From: Micromonospora sp. FIMYZ51
GTDB taxonomy: Bacteria; Actinomycetota; Actinomycetes; Mycobacteriales; Micromonosporaceae
DNA: 64,000 nucleotides
Assembly: GCF_038246755.1 (NCBI RefSeq)
Contig: NZ_CP134706.1
Coordinates: forward strand, 6,017,501-6,081,500
Direction of reading: 5' to 3'
Shown here piece after piece: positions 59,045 to 64,000 of this stretch; the first letter of the stretch is position 1, and each line of letters opens with the position of its first letter. Below the pieces are notes generated by a model. That model saw only the letters and a program-made list of their open reading frames with translations. It searched no databases and had not been told where the DNA came from. The position numbers were made by a program, and so were the translations under genes.

Positions 59045-60111
59045 TGGGTACGAAGCGCCAGTTCCGGATCTGGCGGGGTGACGCCGACGGTGGCGACCTG
59101 CAGGACTACACGGTCGAGGTGAACGAGGGCGAGGTCGTCCTCGACGTGATCCACCGGTTGCAGGCCACCGACGCGCCCGACCTGGCCTGCCGGTGGAACT
59201 GCAAGGCGGGCAAGTGCGGCTCCTGCTCCATGGAGATCAACGGGATGCCCAAGCTCGGCTGCATGACCCGGATGTCGACGTTCGAGGAGAACGAGACGAT
59301 CACGGTGACCCCGCTGCGTACCTTCCCGGTCATCCGGGACCTGGTCACCGACGTGTCGTTCAACTACGAGAAGGCGCGGGAGACGCCGGCCTTCGCGCCC
59401 CCGCCCGACCTGGCCCCCGGTGACTACCGGATGCAGCAGGTCGACGTGGAGCGCTCACAGGAGTTCCGCAAGTGCATCGAGTGCTTCCTGTGCCAGAACG
59501 TCTGCCACGTGATCCGTGACCACGACGAGAACAAGCCGGCGTTCTCCGGGCCGCGGTACTTCATCCGCGCCGCCGAACTGGACATGCACCCGCTCGACGA
59601 CCGGACCGACCGCAAGGAGTACGCGCAGTCCGAGCAGGGCCTCGGCTTCTGCAACATCACCAAGTGCTGCACCGAGGTCTGCCCCGAGCACATCAAGATC
59701 ACCGACAACGGGATCATCCCCATGAAGGAGCGGGTCGTCGACCGCAGGTACGATCCACTTGTGTGGCTCGGCAGCAAAATCTTCCGGAGGGGTCAGGTGC
59801 CTCAGACCAGCGTGACCAGCGAACACTCCCCGGGAGCCGTGCGCTCCAGCACCCCCAGCGGCGGCGTGCACTCGCACGCGGGCGGTTCACACGACCCGCA
59901 CGCCGAGACCCAGGCTCAGCAGGGCGTCAACTGGCACCGTGAGGTTCCGCACCCGACCGCCCCGGCGGTCGACGCCAGCGGCAAGCTCCCCCTCACGGAG
60001 CTCACCTTCGACCGCGCCGCCGCCCCGTCCCCCTTCGGCGACGACGTAACCTTCCCCCTCCCCCCCGAGCACCTGAATTTCGCCCACCCCGACCAAGACA
60101 CCCACCACTAA
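59044..60111 (+). CDS. sdhB: Succinate dehydrogenase iron-sulfur subunit with C-terminal extension
   Basis: ATG 59044 (MGTKRQFRIWRGDADGGDLQ), 355 residues. [2Fe-2S] cysteines C53, C58, C61 and C73; CIECFLCQNVC for the [4Fe-4S] and CNITKCCTEVCP for the [3Fe-4S] centre. The normal family length is about 245-250 residues and is reached at KIFRRG. The remaining ~105 residues are Ser/His/Pro-rich (GGVHSHAGGSHDPHAE, ending DQDTHH) and carry no known domain. Last gene of the operon; an inverted-repeat element follows. Confidence 0.95.
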   Translation: MGTKRQFRIWRGDADGGDLQDYTVEVNEGEVVLDVIHRLQATDAPDLACRWNCKAGKCGSCSMEINGMPKLGCMTRMSTFEENETITVTPLRTFPVIRDLVTDVSFNYEKARETPAFAPPPDLAPGDYRMQQVDVERSQEFRKCIECFLCQNVCHVIRDHDENKPAFSGPRYFIRAAELDMHPLDDRTDRKEYAQSEQGLGFCNITKCCTEVCPEHIKITDNGIIPMKERVVDRRYDPLVWLGSKIFRRGQVPQTSVTSEHSPGAVRSSTPSGGVHSHAGGSHDPHAETQAQQGVNWHREVPHPTAPAVDASGKLPLTELTFDRAAAPSPFGDDVTFPLPPEHLNFAHPDQDTHH

Positions 60112-60138
60112 CCCCCACCCCCACCCCCGTTTTCCCGC

Positions 60139-60199
60139 GTTGATCATGAGGTTGGCGGCACTAGTCGATCTTCAAAGTGCCGCTAACCTCATGATCGAC
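60139..60199. repeat. GTTGATCATGA inverted-repeat element, copy 2
   Basis: GTTGATCATGAGGTTGGCGG and onward (60139-60162) pairs with the arm at 60176-60199 at 22 of 24 positions, around AGTCGATCTTCAA. A C-rich run (60110-60130) precedes it. It lies 28 bp after the sdhB stop and probably acts as its terminator. Confidence 0.92.
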
Positions 60200-60203
60200 A
60201 GGG

Positions 60204-60212
60204 TTATCCACA
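60204..60212. promoter_or_regulatory. Perfect DnaA box
   Basis: TTATCCACA, the canonical DnaA nonamer, 4 bp after the inverted-repeat element and 41 bp before the AbiEi-like start. It is a single site, so it may be chance. Confidence 0.35.
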
Positions 60213-60252
60213 GGGGCTGCGGCGGGTATTGGCGCTGCGGCAGGGTCGGGGG

Positions 60253-61533
60253 GTGGATCGCGAGGGACGGATTCGTCGGGTTGCCGCGGGGCAGGACGGG
60301 CTTGTGTGCCGCCAGCAGGCGTTGGCGCACGGGTTCACCCGGCATGAGGTCGACAATCTGGTTACCTTCGGGCGGTGGCAGTCGCTGGCCCGGGCCGTCT
60401 ATCTTCCGCAGCCCAGCTGGGCGGTAGCGCCAACGCGACGCCAGCAGGTCCGGGCCGCGCTGCTGTCGCTGGGGCCGACTGCGTACGCCGTTCTCGGGAC
60501 CGCCGCCGAACTCCACGGCATTGCCGGCCTGTCACCCTCCGACGAGATCCACATCGGCATGCCCGGGACGGCCGCCAGGCAATCGCCCCTCAGGCAACCC
60601 CACGTCGTGCTGCACCAGCTGGTGCATGCCACGGAGTCACTGGTCAGCCTGAACGGGCTACCGGCCACCGACGCCGTCGCCACGGTAAGCGACCTCATCC
60701 TCCGGGTGGGGCGATATCCGGCCGTCTCGCTACTGGACTCGGCGTTGAACCGAGGGCTGCTGGCCGAACCGGACCTGACATCGGTCGCGCGCCGGATCCG
60801 GCGCAGACGAGGTGCGACGGCAGCGCGCGGCTACCTGACCGAGGCGGACGGCCGGGCCCAGTCTCCGCTGGAGACCCGCTCCAGGCTGCGCTGCGTCGAC
60901 GGCCGGGTGCCGCCGGACACCTTGCAGTTGGAGGTCCGTGACCACGACGGATACCTGCTCGGCATCGGCGACCTGGGCTGGCGCGCCGGCAGGGTGATCG
61001 CCGAGGCCGACGGCCAAGGCCCACACGGAACTCCGGAAGCGATCTTCGCCGACCGCCGTCGCCAGAACCGCCTGGTGAACGCCGGCTGGACCGTCCTCCG
61101 CTTCACCTGGCAGGACACCCTGGACCCGGCCTACATCCCCTGGGTAGTCCGCCAAGCCCTATCCACCCCCACCCCCACTCCCCCACCCCCACTCCCCCAC
61201 CCCGCACTCCCCGCACTCCCCGCACTCCCCGCACTCCCGCACTCCGCAGCGTTGATCATGAGGTTGACGGCAGTTGTTGATCTTCAAACTGCCGCCAACC
61301 TCATGATCAACGGGATGGGGGTGGGGGTGGGAGGGTGGGGGAGGGAGGCGGGGTGGGGGTGGGGTGGGAGGGTGGGGGTGGGGTGGAGGAGGGGCGGAGG
61401 GCGGCGACTATGGGGGCGTCGGCGGGAAGCCAGGGAACGGTGTCCAGTTCGGCTGCGGAGAGCCAGCGGAGGTCGGAGTGCTCCAGAGCCTGAGGGCGGT
61501 CGCCGTGCAGCAGGCGGGCGGCGTAGACCTTGA
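60253..61533 (+). CDS. AbiEi-like wHTH plus DUF559-type nuclease-fold protein, 3' end run-on
   Basis: GTG 60253 (VDREGRIRRVAAGQDGLVCR), 426 residues as open frame. Residues ~8-52 form an AbiEi_4-type winged helix (RQQALAHGFTRHEVDNLVTF, RAVYLP). The C-terminal half has a DUF559/Vsr-like core (LQLEVRDHDGYLLGIGDLGW, VIAEADGQ, RQNRLVNAGWTVLRFTWQD). Similar proteins usually end shortly after FTWQD, near 61165. Here the frame runs on through a Pro-rich tract, the third inverted-repeat element and a G-rich tract, overlapping mutT antisense by 227 bp. The tail is probably a stop-loss product. No AbiEii toxin gene is adjacent. Confidence 0.75.
   Translation: MDREGRIRRVAAGQDGLVCRQQALAHGFTRHEVDNLVTFGRWQSLARAVYLPQPSWAVAPTRRQQVRAALLSLGPTAYAVLGTAAELHGIAGLSPSDEIHIGMPGTAARQSPLRQPHVVLHQLVHATESLVSLNGLPATDAVATVSDLILRVGRYPAVSLLDSALNRGLLAEPDLTSVARRIRRRRGATAARGYLTEADGRAQSPLETRSRLRCVDGRVPPDTLQLEVRDHDGYLLGIGDLGWRAGRVIAEADGQGPHGTPEAIFADRRRQNRLVNAGWTVLRFTWQDTLDPAYIPWVVRQALSTPTPTPPPPLPHPALPALPALPALPHSAALIMRLTAVVDLQTAANLMINGMGVGVGGWGREAGWGWGGRVGVGWRRGGGRRLWGRRREARERCPVRLRRASGGRSAPEPEGGRRAAGGRRRP
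61163..61246. repeat. C-rich tract with CCCCGCACT repeats
   Basis: (CCCCCA)n and CCCCACTCC-type runs pass into four copies of the 9-mer CCCCGCACT (61199-61238 area). The tract immediately precedes the inverted-repeat element at 61251. It encodes only the Pro-rich run-on tail of the AbiEi-like frame. Confidence 0.9.
61251..61311. repeat. GTTGATCATGA inverted-repeat element, copy 3
   Basis: Left arm GTTGATCATGAGGTTGACGG (61251-61270) and onward pairs with the right arm ending CCTCATGATCAAC (61311) over about 25 bp with one mismatch. The loop contains GTTGATCTTCAA, as in copy 2. On the minus strand its end supplies the TGA stop of mutT (61307-61309). Confidence 0.93.
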
Positions 61534-61813
61534 GCACCGAGCGGCCGTGCGCCATCTTGACGTTGCGGCCGACCCGCTCACCGATCTCCACCCGTACGGC
61601 GAGTTCCTCGGCGCACTCGCGCACCAGCGCTGCGGTCTCGCTCTCCCCCGGCTCCACCTTGCCGCCGGGAAACTCCCACCGGCCCGCCACCTCGGGCGGG
61701 GCGGACCGGGCGCAGGCCAGCACCCGCCCGTCCTCGATGATCGCCGCTCCGACGATCACCTTTGGCTCTCGCCGGTCGGCCTGCCCGCCACTATTGGCCC
61801 GTTCGGTCTGCAC
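61307..61813 (-). CDS. mutT: MutT-type 8-oxo-dGTP diphosphatase (Nudix)
   Basis: GTG 61813 (VQTERANSGGQADRREPKVI), 168 residues; GTG 61759 (VIVGAAIIEDGRVLAC) is an alternative start. Nudix box GGKVEPGESETAALVRECAE and EEL, preceded by GRWEFPGGK, as in MutT. It removes oxidised dGTP. The domain ends near ADAPIVAAL; the last ~25 residues are Pro/Ser/Thr runs from the G-rich tract on the opposite strand. The stop codon comes from the inverted-repeat element. Confidence 0.92.
   Translation of the reverse strand: MQTERANSGGQADRREPKVIVGAAIIEDGRVLACARSAPPEVAGRWEFPGGKVEPGESETAALVRECAEELAVRVEIGERVGRNVKMAHGRSVLKVYAARLLHGDRPQALEHSDLRWLSAAELDTVPWLPADAPIVAALRPSSTPPPPSHPTPTPPPSPTLPPPPPSR
61312..61403. repeat. 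G-rich tract with quadruplex potential
   Basis: More than ten runs of three to five G on the plus strand (GGGATGGGGGTGGGGGTGGG and onward) within 90 bp. It borders the inverted-repeat element and mirrors the C-rich tract on its other side. It encodes the Pro-rich tail of mutT on the minus strand. Confidence 0.9.
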
Positions 61814-61995
61814 GGCCGTCCAGCGTGCCAGATCAATTGGCGGTTTGGGTAGCGTGGTCGACCGTCAGGCCAGGAATCCCAAGAAGTGTGGGCGTGGACA
61901 CACCCTCCATGCGACGTAAAACTAGAGACACCGACAAGACACGGGGCGGCGACGATTTGGCCACAAGCCGGCAACGAAGCCTGGGAGGTGCGGTG

Positions 61996-62301
61996 ATGCG
62001 TGCGCTGTTTGGCGGTCGCGCGAAGCACGACTACCTCAGCGACGCTCTCACCCTACTGAACGGGTGGACGCGCGAGGGCGAACAGATTCGCCGCACGTTG
62101 GTCATCGACGACACCCAGCACGCGGCGCTGACCGAGCGGGTCAAGGTGGTCGCCGACGCGCTCCATCTCCGGCCGGAGATCAGCCGGCGCGCCGACCACA
62201 CCCAGATCCGGGTCGGACACGGCAACGCCCCGCTGTCCGAGGGCGAGGTGCTGTTGGCCGCCCGGATCGAGGACGCCTACCGCGCGGTAACCGAGGACTG
62301 A
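61996..62301 (+). CDS. Pterin-4a-carbinolamine dehydratase-like protein, degenerate
   Basis: ATG 61996 with GGGAGG at 61983-61988; 101 residues (MRALFGGRAKHDYLSDALTL). DALTLLNGWTREGEQIRRTL and ADALHLRPEISRRADHTQIR fit the PCD fold. The catalytic HH-P pattern is reduced to HLRP, so dehydratase activity is doubtful. A longer in-frame start (61909) has no ribosome site. Its end overlaps the convergent VOC gene by 25 bp. Confidence 0.82.
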   Translation: MRALFGGRAKHDYLSDALTLLNGWTREGEQIRRTLVIDDTQHAALTERVKVVADALHLRPEISRRADHTQIRVGHGNAPLSEGEVLLAARIEDAYRAVTED

Positions 62302-62867
62302 TCCGGGGACGCGCCGGACTGGCGGCCCGCCCCATCCTGTGGGTACCAGCGCAACTCGACGCAGTTGCCGTCCGGATCCCGCACGTACACCGAGGTGGCA
62401 CTGCCCCGGGCGCCGAAGCGCCCGACGGGCCCCGCCAGCACCTCGAAGCGGCCGCTTGCGAGCACCTCGGACCAGTCCAGCGGCTCCACCACCAGGCAGA
62501 AGTGATCGACGTTCACGCCGCGGCGCACTTGGCCGCCAGCCGCCGGACCGCTGGAACCCTGACCTCCAGCCGCCGGGCCGCTGGAACCCTGGCCGCCAGC
62601 CGCCGGGCCGCTGGAACCCTGGCCGCCAGCCGCCGATCCACGCCAGACCTGGCCGTCAGCTTGCCGGGCAGCCGGCTCGGCCTGCACCAGATCGATTATC
62701 GATTCGGCGCTCACCCGGACGGAGGGAAAGGGCACCTTTCCGGCCCGCCACTCGTCGACCCGGACCGGTGCCAAGCCGAGCCGCCCGCAGTAGAAGTCCA
62801 GTGCGCGTTCCACGTCGGTGACAGTCAGCACCAGGTGGTCGAAGCCGGTGACCCGCACGACGCTCAC
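62277..62867 (-). CDS. VOC-superfamily (glyoxalase-like) protein with decapeptide insert
   Basis: GTG 62867 (VSVVRVTGFDHLVLTVTDVE), 196 residues. Two VOC beta-alpha-beta modules: the first GFDHLVLTVTDVERALDFYC and the second VNVDHFCLVVEPLD ending YVRDPDGNCVELRWYP. Metal-ligand positions H (FDHL), H (VDHF) and E (CVELRW) are kept. Between the modules is a Gly/Ser-rich insert with about three copies of SSGPAAGGQG. Function unknown. Its start overlaps the DUF1801 stop (GTGA). Confidence 0.9.
   Translation of the reverse strand: MSVVRVTGFDHLVLTVTDVERALDFYCGRLGLAPVRVDEWRAGKVPFPSVRVSAESIIDLVQAEPAARQADGQVWRGSAAGGQGSSGPAAGGQGSSGPAAGGQGSSGPAAGGQVRRGVNVDHFCLVVEPLDWSEVLASGRFEVLAGPVGRFGARGSATSVYVRDPDGNCVELRWYPQDGAGRQSGASPDQSSVTAR
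62531..62637. repeat. 30-bp in-frame tandem repeat in the VOC gene
   Basis: About three and a half units of CCGCCGGGCCGCTGGAACCC plus ten more bases. The inner copies are identical and the outer diverged. It encodes a flexible SSGPAAGGQG linker between the two VOC half-domains. Confidence 0.92.
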
Positions 62868-63217
62868 CTCGTCTCCAGCTCGTACGCCTGGCGCAGCCAC
62901 CCGGCGAAGAGGACCTGGTCGACGTCGGCGGCGTCGCGCAGCCGAACCGAGGCCATCCGCCGCGCGCCGGGGATCAGCCGCCCGGACGGGTCGGTCAGCT
63001 CCTGCCCGCGCCACAGCCCGAAGGCGAGGTACGAGGCGTACGGCTTCAGCAGGCAGATCGGCTGTGCGCCGGGTCGCTCGCCGAGGCCCCAGACCGGGTG
63101 ACCGTGCCACACCGCTCCGGTGGCCTCCGGCAGCGTCTCCTCGATGACGGTACGCAGTTGGTCGGCGGTTTCCCGGAGTGGGCTGTCGAGTACGGCGAGC
63201 TGTGCACTGAGGGTCAT
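62864..63217 (-). CDS. DUF1801 (YdhG-like) protein
   Basis: ATG 63217 (MTLSAQLAVLDSPLRETADQ), 117 residues. LRTVIEETLPEATGAVWHGH, PICLLKPYASYLAFGLWRG and ASVRLRDAADVDQVLFAGWL follow the DUF1801 fold. Function unknown. First gene of a two-gene unit with the VOC protein, divergent from the LysR gene. Confidence 0.9.
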   Translation of the reverse strand: MTLSAQLAVLDSPLRETADQLRTVIEETLPEATGAVWHGHPVWGLGERPGAQPICLLKPYASYLAFGLWRGQELTDPSGRLIPGARRMASVRLRDAADVDQVLFAGWLRQAYELETR

Positions 63218-63301
63218 GGCCTGGTCTCCTTCAGGGTTCCGGTTGCCCTCTCACCCTGGGCCGACCGGGACGCTCGACCAAGACCCGATCGCGGCACTAG
63301 C

Positions 63302-63318
63302 GTTGAGCCAGACTCAAC
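63302..63318. promoter_or_regulatory. LysR-type operator candidate
   Basis: GTTGAGCCAGACTCAAC: perfect 6-bp arms around five bases, containing the T-N11-A pattern bound by LysR regulators. It ends 1 bp before the ATG of the LysR gene, in the 102-bp spacer to DUF1801. It suggests control of both divergent units. Confidence 0.6.
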
Positions 63319-63319
63319 G

Positions 63320-64000
63320 ATGGGACGTGACGTGCTGGAACGCCACGAGCTGGAGACCTTCCTGGCTCTCGCCGAGGAACTGCACTTCGGCCGGACGGCC
63401 GAGCGGCTGCGGGTCAGCACCGGGCGAGTCAGCCAGGTGATCCGCACACTCGAACGACGGATCGGCGCCCCGCTGTTCGCCCGGACCAGCCGGGTCGTCC
63501 GACTCACTCCCATCGGCCGGCGACTTGCCGAGGAGTTGGCGCCCCTCGTCGCCGGCATCGAGGCGGCCGTCGAGCGCGCCACCGAGGCGGGACGTGGCGT
63601 GACCGGCGCGCTGCGGGTCGCCTTCCTCGGCGAGTGGACCGCGCCGGTGCTGCTCCGGGCGGTGGCGCTCTTCGCCGAGCGGCATCCCGACTGCGCGGTG
63701 GAGGTACGTGAGGTGCAGCTTCTCAACTCCCGCCGCAGCCTGGAAGACGAGACGGTCGACATCCTGATGGCCGCGTTCCCCTTCGATGGGATGGCCTGCG
63801 GCCCGGCGTTGATCGAGGAGGCCCGACTGCTCGCGGTTCCCGTCGGCCACCCGCTGGCCCGCGAGGCGTCGGTCTCGTTGGAGGTGTTGGGCGACCAGCC
63901 GGTGGTGCAGTATCCGGCGGTCACCTCGGCCGCGTTCCGGCTCGACCGCACCCCGGCGCACACGCCGTCCGGTCGGCCGGTTCCGGCCGGGCCGGCCGGT
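63320..64000 (+). CDS. LysR-family transcriptional regulator, C-terminus beyond window
   Basis: ATG 63320 (MGRDVLERHELETFLALAEE); GTG 63332 is four codons in. 227 codons are present of a usual ~295. N-terminal winged helix: HFGRTAERLRVSTGRVSQVI and RTLERRIGAPLFARTSRVVRLT. The effector domain starts at GALRVAFLGEWTAPVLLRAV. A LysR-type palindrome lies just before the start. Divergent from the DUF1801-VOC unit, its likely target. Confidence 0.92.
   Translation, partial: MGRDVLERHELETFLALAEELHFGRTAERLRVSTGRVSQVIRTLERRIGAPLFARTSRVVRLTPIGRRLAEELAPLVAGIEAAVERATEAGRGVTGALRVAFLGEWTAPVLLRAVALFAERHPDCAVEVREVQLLNSRRSLEDETVDILMAAFPFDGMACGPALIEEARLLAVPVGHPLAREASVSLEVLGDQPVVQYPAVTSAAFRLDRTPAHTPSGRPVPAGPAG

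Noticed and set aside
60172..60516. 114-codon minus-strand frame over the AbiEi-like gene start
   Set aside because: No ribosome site and it runs into the inverted-repeat element; the plus-strand frame has recognisable domains.

Overview
This window is chromosomal DNA from a high-GC filamentous actinobacterium, most likely Micromonospora or a close relative in Micromonosporaceae. The evidence is the very high GC with strong G/C at third codon positions and frequent GTG/TTG starts. Marker genes agree: whiB7, mycoredoxin, mshB (mycothiol), AdnAB, an XRE-DUF5753/DUF397 pair, and actinobacterial-type DapD and SdhCAB. Genus assignment is an inference from gene content; there is no rRNA or tRNA gene here.

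Left region (1-32,100). This follows the gene order I remember from the mycobacterial UPF0182-YlbL-DUF2342-ABC1-whiB7-uvrD2-mycoredoxin-nudC-adnB-adnA block. In order it holds UPF0182 (cut by the window edge), a PDZ/S16 protease, a DUF2342 zincin, a small transferase-like protein, a SprT/YgjP-type metallopeptidase, a zinc-ribbon protein, an E1-like protein joined to an ABC1 kinase, a 48-codon ORF, whiB7, uvrD2 and mrx1. Two insertions follow. One (13-20 kb) carries an FtsX-like permease, a small secreted Cys protein, an FHA/HTH regulator, an MFS exporter and the XRE/DUF397 pair. The other, after nudC, carries two M16 peptidase genes and a cold-shock gene. adnB and adnA close the block.

Middle region (32.1-50.2 kb). 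Two tandem LOG-family genes are followed by divergent dapE and dapD, a large secreted subtilase, a sugar acetyltransferase and an 886-residue membrane hydrolase. Next come a P-loop kinase with a SIMPL protein, then tyrA, dapC and a 7Fe ferredoxin. A frameshifted GNAT gene, two small membrane proteins and mshB complete it. Three lysine/diaminopimelate genes (dapC, dapD, dapE) lie within 13 kb.

Right region (50.2-64 kb). An S9 prolyl oligopeptidase, a Uma2-type nuclease, the TldD/TldE pair and the sdhCAB operon are followed by an AbiEi-like/DUF559 protein, mutT, a degenerate pterin dehydratase, a VOC protein, a DUF1801 protein and a LysR gene cut by the window end.

The most notable find is the whiB7 leader. 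It has a 124-codon upstream ORF with decapeptide repeats, a 16-bp-arm intrinsic terminator with a T8 tract, and a 16-bp antiterminator that would sequester the terminator stem. The uORF stop codon sits in the antiterminator loop, which is the expected layout for translation-controlled attenuation of antibiotic-resistance induction. The window also holds several dispersed repeat families: a roughly 52-bp GGGGCCC palindrome (3 copies), a GTTGATCATGA inverted-repeat element (3 copies, two of which supply gene stop codons), and a 59-bp unit triplicated exactly over a start codon.
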